Shown here piece after piece: positions 8,361 through 16,048 of a stretch of DNA of 45,930 nt (position 1 is its first letter; every line of letters starts with the position of its first letter). Where the stretch lies: NCBI GenBank assembly GCA_945865365.1, contig CAMBDL010000012.1:1-45930 (forward strand), in the 5' to 3' direction. The notes below the pieces were generated by a model that did no database searches, had not been told where the DNA came from, and was given only the letters and a program-made list of their open reading frames with translations. This stretch comes from Streptomyces griseus (GTDB lineage Bacteria; Actinomycetota; Actinomycetes; Nanopelagicales; Nanopelagicaceae). A program made the position numbers and the translations under genes.

Positions 8361-9164
8361 ATGTCGGGTGTTTTTTCACCAACACGAGCAAAGATCAAGG
8401 AACGGACGCTGCGCACCGATAAATGGTGGCTACAGCCAGCAATTACATTTGGCGTTCTATTTTCCTTTGTTATTTATGCGACGTTTCGAGCATTTGAAAA
8501 TAAATATTATTTTTCTGAGCCACTAATTTCTCCTTTTTATTCCCCATGTCTTTCAACAGCGTGCGAACCAGGGTCGATACTTTCTCTCTTTGGTCAACCT
8601 TTTAACAACAAGTATTTCGGAATTGGAATTTCACCAGCGCTATTTATTTTGATCTTCCCACTTGGTTTCCGCATGACGTGCTACTACTACCGCAAGGCCT
8701 ACTACCGTGCGTTTTGGCTATCACCACCTGCTTGCGCTGTTGCTGAACCACACACTAAGTACACAGGCGAAACTCGCGCCCCATTAATTTTGCAAAATAG
8801 TCACCGTTGGTTTTTTTATGCAGGATTAATCTTTAATGTGATTTTAACGTGGGATGTAATCTTGGCATTTAGAAATGAAGATAAAGAGTGGGGACACATG
8901 AGTGTCGGAACTCTTGTGTTCCTATTTTCAACAACAATGTTGTGGCTCTACTCGCTTTCTTGCCACACATGCCGTCACACTCTTGGCGGACGATTAAAAC
9001 ATTTCTCAAAACATCCAGTGCGTTATAAGGCGTGGACAATTGTTTCTGCGTTAAATCATAAACACCCAACTTTTGCATGGATCTCACTCTTTGGGGTTGC
9101 TGGTGCCGATATTTACGTCCGCGCGGTTGCATCAGGTGCAATCTCTAACTTCTACTTCTTCTAA
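8361..9164 (+). CDS. sdhC: Succinate dehydrogenase membrane anchor subunit (Sdh1/Rv0249c type)
   Basis: This 267-residue protein has about five hydrophobic segments and anchors the flavin and iron-sulfur subunits to the membrane, passing electrons to quinone. Length and layout match the single fused anchor of mycobacterial Sdh1, not the short SdhC/SdhD pair. The CHTCRH motif (Cys201, His202, Cys204, His206) lies at the end of a membrane segment. As I recall, mycobacterial Sdh1 is reported to hold a membrane-embedded Rieske-type cluster, and this Cys/His set is a candidate ligand set. It is first of three genes; sdhA follows after 10 nt with an AAGGA ribosome site. Confidence 0.88.
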   Translation: MSGVFSPTRAKIKERTLRTDKWWLQPAITFGVLFSFVIYATFRAFENKYYFSEPLISPFYSPCLSTACEPGSILSLFGQPFNNKYFGIGISPALFILIFPLGFRMTCYYYRKAYYRAFWLSPPACAVAEPHTKYTGETRAPLILQNSHRWFFYAGLIFNVILTWDVILAFRNEDKEWGHMSVGTLVFLFSTTMLWLYSLSCHTCRHTLGGRLKHFSKHPVRYKAWTIVSALNHKHPTFAWISLFGVAGADIYVRAVASGAISNFYFF

Positions 9165-9174
9165 GGAAATCGAT

Positions 9175-11058
9175 ATGACACAGCTAGAGCGCCATTCATA
9201 CGATGTACTTGTTATAGGTGCAGGCGGGGCTGGCTTGCGCGCTGCCGTTGAAGCACGCGAAGCGGGCTTACGTGTTGCAATCATCTGTAAGTCCTTATTC
9301 GGCAAGGCCCATACCGTTATGGCCGAGGGTGGCGCAGCGGCATCAATGGGTAACGTGAATGAGAATGACAACTGGATGGTTCACTTTCGCGACACTATGC
9401 GTGGTGGAAAGTTCCTTAATCATTACCGTATGGCTGAGCTTCACGCTAAAGAGGCCCCAGATCGTATTTGGGAGTTAGAAGTATGGGGCGCGCTCTTTGA
9501 TCGCACTAAAGAGGGCAAGATTTCACAACGTAACTTCGGTGGGCATGAATACCCGCGTCTTGCACACGTTGGCGATCGCACAGGTTTAGAACTTATTCGT
9601 ACAATGCAGCAGCGCATCGTTGCCTTGCAACAACAAGATGGTCGCGATCATGGTGATATGGAAAGTTACATGAAAGTATTTGCTGAACTAACTATTACTG
9701 AAATTTTAAAAGAAAATGGGAAAATTGCAGGAGCCTATGGTTACTGGCGTGAAACCGGCGCTGAAGTCCTATTTGAAGCACCCGCAGTAATTATTGCAAC
9801 CGGTGGAGTTGGTAAGACATTTAAAATTACTTCGAACTCGTGGGAAGGTACTGGAGACGGGCACGCGCTGGCTCTTAAAGCCGGCGCAAACTTAGTTGAC
9901 ATGGAGTTTTTGCAATTCCACCCAACCGGAATGGTCTGGCCACCATCTGTTCGTGGAATTTTAGTAACCGAGTCGGTTCGTGGCGAAGGTGGAATTTTAA
10001 CTAACGCTCTAGGCGAACGCTTTATGTTTAAATATATTCCAGATGTATTTAAGAAGATGTATGCCGATAATGAAGCCGAAGCAGATTGTTGGTATCTAGA
10101 TCAAGATAATAACCGTCGTCCTCCAGAGCTGTTACCTCGCGATGAAGTTGCACGCGCGATTAATACTGAAGTTAAAGCTGGACGAGGAAGTGAACACGGT
10201 GGCGTTTTCTTAGATGTATCAAAGAGATTGCCGGCAGAGGTCATTAAAAAGCGTCTACCTTCAATGTGGCACCAATTTTATGAACTAGCAGGCGTTGATA
10301 TTACGAAGGAGCCGATGGAGGTCGGCCCTACATGCCACTACGTCATGGGTGGCGTTGAAGTTGAGCCCGATAACGCAGCTGCAGTAGGGGTTCCTGGCTT
10401 ATTTGCTGCCGGCGAAGTTGCCGGCGGGATGCACGGATCAAATCGTTTAGGTGGAAACTCGCTAACGGATTTGTTGGTATTTGGTCGTCGCGCAGGTATG
10501 GGCGCGACCGAGTACTTAAAGCACAATGGCAAAAATCCAGTAAGTGATGCAGCGATTACGGCAGCAGAAGCAAGAATCGCCGCACCATTTGATCGACAAG
10601 GTGGCGAAAACTCTTATTCTTTGCACGCTGAACTGCAAGAGATAACACACAACTTGGTTGGAATTATTAGAACAGAGTCTGAGTTAGAAGATGCAATCAC
10701 AAAGATTGCGCAAATCAGAATGCGCAGTGCAAATGTTGCCGTCGCTGGTGGGCGCATATTTAATCCTGGTTTCCACTTAGCTTTTGATTTAGACAATATG
10801 TTGTTAGTTGCAGAGTCTGCCGCTAAGTCAGCGCTGTTACGCAAAGAGTCTCGTGGTGGACACACTCGTGATGATTTCCCAGGTATGGACAATAAGTGGC
10901 GCCAGGTAAATCACGTCTCATCTTTTGATGGAACGCAAGTAAATGTTCGCGAACAAGCTCTACCTGTTTTACCTAAAGAACTCTTTGACCTCTTTGATGT
11001 TCATGAGTTAGAGAAATATATGACCGCAGAGGAAATTGCGAAAGGTGGTTCCAACTAA
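9175..11058 (+). CDS. sdhA: Succinate dehydrogenase flavoprotein subunit
   Basis: This 627-residue FAD subunit oxidises succinate to fumarate. The Rossmann motif VIGAGGAGLRAA lies at 13-24, and His46 in KAHTVMAEGG is the expected covalent FAD attachment site. Catalytic-domain landmarks include GGHEYPRLAHVGDRTG, LEFLQFHPTG-like EFLQFHPTGM, and MGGVEVEP with GSNRLGGNSLTDLLVFGRRAG. The start at 9175 is preferred over an in-frame upstream ATG at 9073 because AAGGAA precedes it and homologues begin here. It overlaps sdhB by one base (TAATG). Length fits the Rv0248c-like group. Confidence 0.97.
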   Translation: MTQLERHSYDVLVIGAGGAGLRAAVEAREAGLRVAIICKSLFGKAHTVMAEGGAAASMGNVNENDNWMVHFRDTMRGGKFLNHYRMAELHAKEAPDRIWELEVWGALFDRTKEGKISQRNFGGHEYPRLAHVGDRTGLELIRTMQQRIVALQQQDGRDHGDMESYMKVFAELTITEILKENGKIAGAYGYWRETGAEVLFEAPAVIIATGGVGKTFKITSNSWEGTGDGHALALKAGANLVDMEFLQFHPTGMVWPPSVRGILVTESVRGEGGILTNALGERFMFKYIPDVFKKMYADNEAEADCWYLDQDNNRRPPELLPRDEVARAINTEVKAGRGSEHGGVFLDVSKRLPAEVIKKRLPSMWHQFYELAGVDITKEPMEVGPTCHYVMGGVEVEPDNAAAVGVPGLFAAGEVAGGMHGSNRLGGNSLTDLLVFGRRAGMGATEYLKHNGKNPVSDAAITAAEARIAAPFDRQGGENSYSLHAELQEITHNLVGIIRTESELEDAITKIAQIRMRSANVAVAGGRIFNPGFHLAFDLDNMLLVAESAAKSALLRKESRGGHTRDDFPGMDNKWRQVNHVSSFDGTQVNVREQALPVLPKELFDLFDVHELEKYMTAEEIAKGGSN

Positions 11059-11819
11059 TGGCACGCAAACTCAATCTTCGGATTTGGCGCGGTGATTCAA
11101 CTACTGGCGCACTGCAAGACGTGCAGGTAGATGTTAATGAAGGCGAAGTTGTTCTCGATGTAATTCATCGCGTACAAGCAACACAGATGGGTGACCTAGC
11201 TGTTCGTTGGAACTGCAAAGCAGGTAAGTGCGGCTCTTGCTCCATGGAGATCAATGGAAAGCCTCGTTTAGCCTGTATGACGCAGGTCGCCTCATATGGG
11301 GAGGATGAAACAATCACCGTTACGCCGTTGCGAGCATTTCCAGTAATTAAAGATTTAGTCACAGATGTATCTTTTAACTACAAGAAAGCTATGGAAATCC
11401 CATCGTATGCACACCCGGCAGAGTTAGCGCCAGGGGATGCACGCATGGAACAGATAGATGTTGAGCGCAGCCAAGAGTTCCGCAAGTGCATCGAATGCTT
11501 CTTGTGCCAAGACACATGCCACGTTATTCGTGATCATGAAGAGAATAAGAAATCCTTTGCTGGACCACGCTTCTTTATTCGTATCGCTGAACTAGATATG
11601 CACCCGCTAGATACTTTAAAGAACCGCAAGCGAACCGCTCAAGAAGAGCATGGCTTAGGAATGTGCAATATTACGAAGTGCTGTACTGAGGTGTGCCCAG
11701 AGCACATCCGCATCACTGACAACGCCATCATTCCTATGAAAGAGCGCGTTGTAGATATTAAATATGATCCAGCACGCTGGTTAGGCTCAAAAATTCGCAA
11801 GCGTGACGGTATCGTTTAA
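11058..11819 (+). CDS. sdhB: Succinate dehydrogenase iron-sulfur subunit
   Basis: This 253-residue subunit carries electrons from FAD to the membrane anchor. The N-terminal [2Fe-2S] ligands are Cys53, Cys58, Cys61 and Cys73 (CKAGKCGSC...C). The C-terminal half has the two cysteine clusters CIECFLCQDTC and CNITKCCTEVCPEH, which bind the [4Fe-4S] and [3Fe-4S] centres. The start codon overlaps the sdhA stop. With sdhC and sdhA it forms a complete three-subunit enzyme of the actinobacterial Sdh1 type. Confidence 0.96.
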   Translation: MARKLNLRIWRGDSTTGALQDVQVDVNEGEVVLDVIHRVQATQMGDLAVRWNCKAGKCGSCSMEINGKPRLACMTQVASYGEDETITVTPLRAFPVIKDLVTDVSFNYKKAMEIPSYAHPAELAPGDARMEQIDVERSQEFRKCIECFLCQDTCHVIRDHEENKKSFAGPRFFIRIAELDMHPLDTLKNRKRTAQEEHGLGMCNITKCCTEVCPEHIRITDNAIIPMKERVVDIKYDPARWLGSKIRKRDGIV

Positions 11820-11822
11820 TAC

Positions 11823-12176
11823 ATGAAATTGCTTCTTCGTTGGGCAGCCCTTGCACTTTCCTTCTGGGTAGCTACAGCATTGATTCCAGGTATTGATGTT
11901 AAAGGGGGCTTCACAACATATTTTTGGGTGGCCCTACTCTTTGGTCTTCTCAATGCGACATTAGGCTCTTTACTTAAAGTCCTCACACTGCCTGCCGTAA
12001 TTGTGACTCTCGGATTATTTTTAGTGGTTGTAAATGCTGCGATTCTCATGCTTGTAGCTAGATGGAGTGACACGTTAGATGTAAATAATTTTTGGTCGGC
12101 GGTTTTTGCAGCGCTCGTAATTAGTGTAGTAACACGCTTAGTAAGCGGAGTTACCAAGAAAGCTCTACCGCTCTGA
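11823..12176 (+). CDS. Small four-helix membrane protein, PF04020-like (phage holin family IV name)
   Basis: This 117-residue protein has four predicted transmembrane helices. The pattern LIPGIDVKGGFTTYFWVALLFGLLNATLGSLLKVLTLPAVIVTLGLFLVVVNA matches the YvlD/PF04020 family in spacing of its Gly and Pro residues (described here by motif, residues about 21-72). The holin label is historical, and no phage genes are nearby. It starts 3 nt after sdhB, so it may be co-transcribed with the sdh operon. Function in bacteria is unknown. Its TGA lies inside the probable CTG start of crcB1. Confidence 0.82.
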   Translation: MKLLLRWAALALSFWVATALIPGIDVKGGFTTYFWVALLFGLLNATLGSLLKVLTLPAVIVTLGLFLVVVNAAILMLVARWSDTLDVNNFWSAVFAALVISVVTRLVSGVTKKALPL

Positions 12177-12526
12177 AATCCTTAGTATTAGTTTCACTAG
12201 GGGGCGTGTGTGGCTCACTGGTTCGTTACTGGTTGGGTCTAGAGATTACCGATGGCCGAAATGCAACTCTGGCAGCGAATTTAATCGGCGTTGCCTTAGC
12301 CACATTTCTTGTGGTTTTAATGGAGCGCCGCGGCACAATGAATATGCGCCACTTTTTACTTCCGGGCTTCTGTGCAGGCCTGACTACCTTTTCTACAGTC
12401 GCAGGTTTAACAATCTTTCCGCAAGAGGATGGTCGGCTTTTTCTCGTTCATAACATTATTTTTTCGCTAGTAATTATTGTTATTATCTTCCCAATTGCTA
12501 GAAAATTAATTCCGGTGCGTGGATGA
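12173..12526 (+). CDS. crcB: Fluoride channel subunit CrcB/Fluc (first of pair), probable CTG start
   Basis: This is a 117-residue, four-helix Fluc/CrcB subunit that exports fluoride passively. Helix 1 has LGGVCGSLVRYWLG, helix 2 has Asn in AANLIG, and helix 3 has GFCAGLTTFSTV with the phenylalanine/threonine motif. The first canonical start, GTG at 12206, would cut off the beginning of helix 1. Reading from CTG at 12173 adds MKSLVLVSLGG, matching the family N-terminus, and gives a 4-nt CTGA overlap with the previous gene, just like the ATGA overlaps nearby. I therefore favour the CTG. It overlaps the second subunit by 4 nt. Confidence 0.85.
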   Translation: MKSLVLVSLGGVCGSLVRYWLGLEITDGRNATLAANLIGVALATFLVVLMERRGTMNMRHFLLPGFCAGLTTFSTVAGLTIFPQEDGRLFLVHNIIFSLVIIVIIFPIARKLIPVRG

Positions 12527-12861
12527 AGACATTATTTGTGATTCTTGGTGCCGCTATTGGTGCACCGTTACGCTTTGCAATAGATCAGTACATCCGTAGA
12601 TTCACGACTAAACCATATGGAATATTTCTGGTAAACATACTTGGTTCATTTGTGTGGGGCGTCAGTATGAATACCTCTACCACCCTGCATGCGCTTTTCG
12701 TCATAGGTTTCGCAGGCGCATTTACAACCTGGTCAACGTTTATGCTGGATTTCTTTTTAGCTTATGAGTTAAGGAATTACAAAAGTGCAGCTATAAACCT
12801 CAGCGCTTCACTTGTCTTTGGTTTGCTTGCAGCGTGGGCTGGAATTACTTTAGCGAAGTGA
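12523..12861 (+). CDS. crcB: Fluoride channel subunit CrcB/Fluc (second of pair)
   Basis: This 112-residue CrcB-like protein has four helices, LGAAIGAPLRFAIDQ in helix 1, VNILGSF in helix 2 and GFAGAFTTWSTF in helix 3. Fluc channels are antiparallel dimers. Two adjacent different copies, common in Gram-positive bacteria, are thought to form a heterodimer. ATGA overlap with the first copy supports equimolar expression. No fluoride riboswitch precedes the pair, because the upstream gene overlaps. Its 3' end overlaps the convergent pepP gene by 12 nt. Confidence 0.92.
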   Translation: MKTLFVILGAAIGAPLRFAIDQYIRRFTTKPYGIFLVNILGSFVWGVSMNTSTTLHALFVIGFAGAFTTWSTFMLDFFLAYELRNYKSAAINLSASLVFGLLAAWAGITLAK

Positions 12862-14289
12862 AGCCATCCAAGCTTCAATCTCATCTGGATGACGAGGAAT
12901 ATTCTCACTTAAGTTAAAGCAACCCGTTTCGGTCACTAAAACATCATCTTCAATGCGGATACCAATTCCGCGATATTCAGGCGCAAATAGTTCGTCATCG
13001 GGCTGGATATAAAGCCCTGGCTCTACAGTTAAAACCATTCCCGCCTCGAGTTTTGCTTCGGTGTACTGATCTTTACGGGCCTGTGCACAGTCATGAACAT
13101 CGATACCCAGCATATGGCTGACTCCATGCAGCGTCCAGCGTTTATGGAGACCAACTTCTGGTCGCATAGATTCTTCAGCGCTAATTGTTAGAACACCCAT
13201 GTCTACTAATCCTTGGGCTAAAACAGCGTGACAGGCCTTGTTAATTTCAAGGAAGTCCACACCGGCACGGATAGCAGCAAAACCGGCTTTTTGCGCCTCA
13301 TAGACCAACATATACAAAGAGCGTTGAGCAGGAGTGAATTTTCCGTTGATAGGCAAAGTACGTGTGATATCTGCGGTGTAAAAAGAATCTAACTCAACAC
13401 CAGCATCGAGTAGAAGTAGATCACCGTTTTTAACGGCGCCATCATTTCGAGTCCAGTGCAAAACACAGGCGTGTGAACCAGCGGCAGAGATAGTGTCATA
13501 ACCAAGTTCATTACCCTCAATACGTGCACGACCATAGAAGGCCGCCTCAACAACACGTTCGCCGCGAGGTGTTGCAATGGCTGCAGGTAAAGAACGGATC
13601 ACATCATTAAACCCACGATGTGTAACGTCTACAGATTTCTGCATCTCACCTATCTCATGCTCATCTTTTATCAATCGAGCGACAGAGACAAAGTTAACTA
13701 GCTCATCATCGCGCTTTGATTTCTTAACACAGGAATCAACAAGTGCATCTTCACCCCGCAAAGCAATAGCAGGAGTTCCATCCTTAAGTAGAGTTTTTAA
13801 ATCCTCTACTTTGCGGACTTCAATTCCAAAGCGCAGAGCAGCTTCATCAGTTGTGAAACGGCGGCCAACCCACAGTTCGCCATATTTACGGTCGTTATAG
13901 AAAGCGCTGGTATCGCGCGTAGAACGTGGCTGGATATACATGATGGAATCGTGGCCTTCACCATTTGGTTCCATAACTAAAACTGCATCAGATGTAACTT
14001 CTTCACCTTGAATGCCGGTGTAATAAACAAAAGCGCTGTGTGGACGGAATCTGTAATCAGTGTCATTGCTGCGAACTTTAGAGTTACCACTAGGCAGAAC
14101 AATGCGTAGACCTTGAAAAGCCTGAGATAGCTTTTCTCTACGTGCAAAGCAGTAAGCAATAGCAGCATCTTGGACTATTCCCTCTAAAGGCGAAGGTGCC
14201 CAACCAGTCTTCATGAACTCTGCATAGAGATCTGATGGGGGAACGTCGTATACCCGACGGCTTTCGACCGGCTTATCAGTAGATTCCAT
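12850..14289 (-). CDS. pepP: Xaa-Pro aminopeptidase (aminopeptidase P family, M24B)
   Basis: This 479-residue enzyme removes N-terminal residues before proline. An N-terminal AMP_N domain (about 50-190) precedes the pita-bread catalytic domain. Metal ligands are the two Asp residues in LLDAGVELDSFYTADITR, His in LHGVSHMLGIDVHD, Glu in LTVEPGLYI and Glu in RIEDDVLVT. The N-terminal ~50 residues match the actinobacterial form with SNxxRxRxSDTxYRFRPHSAF. It stands alone on the minus strand between convergent crcB and a secreted unknown. It appears intact and cytoplasmic. Confidence 0.94.
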   Translation of the reverse strand: MESTDKPVESRRVYDVPPSDLYAEFMKTGWAPSPLEGIVQDAAIAYCFARREKLSQAFQGLRIVLPSGNSKVRSNDTDYRFRPHSAFVYYTGIQGEEVTSDAVLVMEPNGEGHDSIMYIQPRSTRDTSAFYNDRKYGELWVGRRFTTDEAALRFGIEVRKVEDLKTLLKDGTPAIALRGEDALVDSCVKKSKRDDELVNFVSVARLIKDEHEIGEMQKSVDVTHRGFNDVIRSLPAAIATPRGERVVEAAFYGRARIEGNELGYDTISAAGSHACVLHWTRNDGAVKNGDLLLLDAGVELDSFYTADITRTLPINGKFTPAQRSLYMLVYEAQKAGFAAIRAGVDFLEINKACHAVLAQGLVDMGVLTISAEESMRPEVGLHKRWTLHGVSHMLGIDVHDCAQARKDQYTEAKLEAGMVLTVEPGLYIQPDDELFAPEYRGIGIRIEDDVLVTETGCFNLSENIPRHPDEIEAWMASLR

Positions 14290-14322
14290 ACCGCCACACT
14301 ACAAGAGGAAGTCAATAATGCT

Positions 14323-14811
14323 TTACTTAACAGTAAATGCGATTTCCTTAGAGGGTGTTGTAACCAATTTAGGCTTCACAATAGTCAAGCGAGCGGTGAA
14401 GGTGTACTTTCCCTTTGAAAAAGCTGGTGCTACGACCTTGTCACCATATTCATTGACAAAACTCTTAGCTTTGCCACAGAAAATCATTTCTTTTTCACCC
14501 ACCCAAGCATCTTTGCCTTGGGTACCTTTTGCATTTCCAGGTTGAACATAAACTGATTGTGCTTCGTTTTTATCTTTAGAGAACAAGCCAAACATCACAT
14601 AAGCATTAGGAAAAAAATAAGACTTATCGATTGTGTATTTTATATAAACATCTTTACAACCCTTTGGATCTAAAGTTAGTGAATCCACAACAGTAAATGT
14701 GACAACTGTCTTTTTGTTGTAAACAATTTTCTCTGTCACTGTGGCCGCGTTAGCAGGCGAAAAATTACAACCGAGAAGAATAAGTACAACAGTCAAAATC
14801 CGTATTTTCAT
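14323..14811 (-). CDS. Secreted protein of unknown function
   Basis: This 162-residue product starts MKIRILTVVLILLGCNFSPANAA, a signal peptide ending near ANAA; LLGC could instead act as a lipobox. The mature part is a beta-rich, Lys/Thr-rich domain with two cysteines (GCKDVYI and FCGKAK) that may form a disulfide. I do not recognise the family. The start at 14811 is preferred to an upstream ATG at 14889 because of the signal peptide and because TACGGT lies exactly 6 nt upstream. It is divergent from another secreted unknown. Its base composition looks AT-richer than its neighbours, consistent with an accessory gene. Confidence 0.75.
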   Translation of the reverse strand: MKIRILTVVLILLGCNFSPANAATVTEKIVYNKKTVVTFTVVDSLTLDPKGCKDVYIKYTIDKSYFFPNAYVMFGLFSKDKNEAQSVYVQPGNAKGTQGKDAWVGEKEMIFCGKAKSFVNEYGDKVVAPAFSKGKYTFTARLTIVKPKLVTTPSKEIAFTVK

Positions 14812-14925
14812 ATCGTAACCGTAAAAGCTTTTTAAACATCTGTCAAAAAAATAAGCGCACGCAGAGTGAACGCAAAGTGAACAAAACAAGTATTTATTTA
14901 TTGGTAAATGTAATACATTGACCTA
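14812..14925. promoter_or_regulatory. Divergent leaderless promoters of two secreted-protein genes
   Basis: On the minus strand TACGGT (complement of 14818-14823) is 6 nt before the ATG at 14811. On the plus strand TACATT (14914-14919) is 6 nt before the ATG at 14926. The AT-rich 90 bp between them is large for this genome and may hold shared regulatory sites; I see no clear operator. Confidence 0.6.
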
Positions 14926-15465
14926 ATGAAGCTGATCACCACTTTTACCGCTGGTTGGATTCTGACATTTACAAGCATCATTCCTATACACGCTCAGGCA
15001 AACAGTGCGACATTTGTACATGAGATTACGCAAGAAGCAGCACCAAAGGCAACTCTTGAAATTCAAAAAGATCCAACAGGTGGATTTAACGTTCATGTTG
15101 TGACTACCAATTTTCTTTGGCGTCCAGAAATGGCATCGATGCAATATGTTGCTGGCGAAGGTCACGCCCATGTGTATTTAGATGGCCGTAAAATAATGCG
15201 CATTTACAATGAATGGTTTCACTTAAACACATTTCAATTTTCAACAAAGCCTGGAGAACAATTGCTGAGCATCGAATTTGTTGGCAATGATCACGCCCCA
15301 TACAGAATTCAAGGAGGGCCAGTTGGCCCTGAGGCGGTAGTCGATGTTCCACGTGATGAGATTCAACCCGCTTTCAGAGAAAATAACCTAGCTTTTCCTG
15401 GTCTGATCTTTCTGCTGGTTCTCGCGGCGGGTGGTTTACTTTTTAGGCTTCGACGAGGCAAGTAA
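14926..15465 (+). CDS. Secreted, C-terminally membrane-anchored protein with histidine-containing motif
   Basis: This 179-residue protein has a signal peptide (cleavage near IHAQA, about residue 25), an extracytoplasmic beta-rich domain and a C-terminal helix FPGLIFLLVLAAGGLLF followed by basic RLRRGK, so it should be anchored facing outwards. The segment GEGHAHVYLDGRK...NEWFHL, with a later GNDHAPY, clusters histidines in a way that suggests metal binding, but I cannot name the family with confidence. There is no LPXTG motif. It is divergent from another secreted unknown and is followed after 39 nt by tRNA-Ser(GCU). Confidence 0.8.
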   Translation: MKLITTFTAGWILTFTSIIPIHAQANSATFVHEITQEAAPKATLEIQKDPTGGFNVHVVTTNFLWRPEMASMQYVAGEGHAHVYLDGRKIMRIYNEWFHLNTFQFSTKPGEQLLSIEFVGNDHAPYRIQGGPVGPEAVVDVPRDEIQPAFRENNLAFPGLIFLLVLAAGGLLFRLRRGK

Positions 15466-15504
15466 GGCACTGCCCGCAAGAGGTTGTATTCTTTGCAGGT
15501 ACTC

Positions 15505-15593
15505 GGAGACGTCGCATAGCCCGGTCGAGTGCGCCTCACTGCTAACGAGGTAAGGTGTAAAAGCCTTCAGGAGTTCAAATCTCCTCGTCTCCG
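15505..15593 (+). tRNA. tRNA-Ser(GCU)
   Basis: Acceptor GGAGACG (15505-15511) pairs with CGTCTCC (15586-15592), and the discriminator is G15593. Anticodon GCT is at 15541-15543 in loop CTGCTAA. The last anticodon-stem pair is an A-C mismatch. A long variable arm is present and CCA is not encoded. The genome downstream holds a broken gene, so this tRNA may mark an integration or deletion site. Confidence 0.93.
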
Positions 15594-15756
15594 CTCAGTA
15601 ATCTTTATTACGAAAATACCATCAATAGATCCGCTGAAATGGGATTTGTTCACATCCTCGAAAAGTTAATCAAGAATATGTGAGCTTTTATTTCATGGAG
15701 CCTTATCGATACCTGCACACACATTAATCACTTGGGAAGATGTAAGACATCTAACT
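15594..15756. other. Non-coding stretch between tRNA-Ser(GCU) and a gene remnant
   Basis: This 163-bp stretch together with the adjacent remnant makes about 450 bp without an intact gene. I see no good ORF, no terminal inverted repeats and no copy of the tRNA 3' end. It occupies the place where the rest of the aldo/keto reductase should be and does not translate to that family in any frame I checked. Confidence 0.5.
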
Positions 15757-16005
15757 TTATCTTTCGCAATATGGCATCATCAGACCAAGGATTTCATTGT
15801 GACCCATGCTGTTCCACGTGGGTGCGTAAATATCGGCGGTATCAAGCAAGGTCCCTCCAGCATCGAGTGCAGCATGAATGACACTGATAGCCCGCTCGGG
15901 ATTATTTATTAAATCTGGATCACGGTCGTGGGGGAAGGAAAGAGGCATGCAACCCATTCCGATTGCTGAGACAGTGAAAGGACCAAGTGTGCGCTGAGGG
16001 ATCAT
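15757..16005 (-). pseudogene. Aldo/keto reductase, N-terminal fragment
   Basis: The 82-residue frame begins RTLGPFTVSAIGMGCMPLSFP and continues ERAISVIHAALDAGGTLLDTADIYAP, the first strand-helix units of an aldo/keto reductase including the conserved Asp and Tyr of the active site (DTADIY). After GHNE the match stops and the frame ends within about 10 residues. The family is normally near 300 residues, so the C-terminal three quarters are gone. The start still has TAGAGT exactly 6 nt upstream, like intact genes here, which implies recent decay. It could still make a short peptide, but enzyme activity is not expected. Confidence 0.8.
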
Positions 16006-16048
16006 AGGAGCACTCTATCCTGAGCTCTTTCGGAGTTAAGATGTCCCT
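16006..16048. promoter_or_regulatory. Divergent leaderless promoters, reductase remnant / fprA
   Basis: Minus strand: TAGAGT (complement of 16012-16017), 6 nt from the remnant's ATG. Plus strand: TAAGAT (16037-16042), 6 nt from the fprA ATG at 16049. The remnant's element remains a good match although the gene is broken. Confidence 0.6.

Noticed and set aside
8329-8526. 65-codon open frame at the start of sdhC
   Set aside because: It overlaps the sdhC N-terminus in another frame and resembles nothing.
11816-12157. 113-codon open frame on the minus strand opposite the PF04020-like gene
   Set aside because: It is fully antisense to a gene with clear membrane-protein character and has Thr/Ala-rich random composition.
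11823-12176. Prophage signal from a holin-family protein
   Set aside because: The family name is historical; no other phage gene is nearby, and the gene follows sdhB in an operon.
12100-12205. Fluoride riboswitch ahead of crcB
   Set aside because: The upstream gene overlaps the crcB1 start, so no leader exists; no riboswitch core is visible.
14926-15465. Sortase-anchored surface protein
   Set aside because: The C-terminus has a helix and basic tail but no LPXTG-like motif before it.
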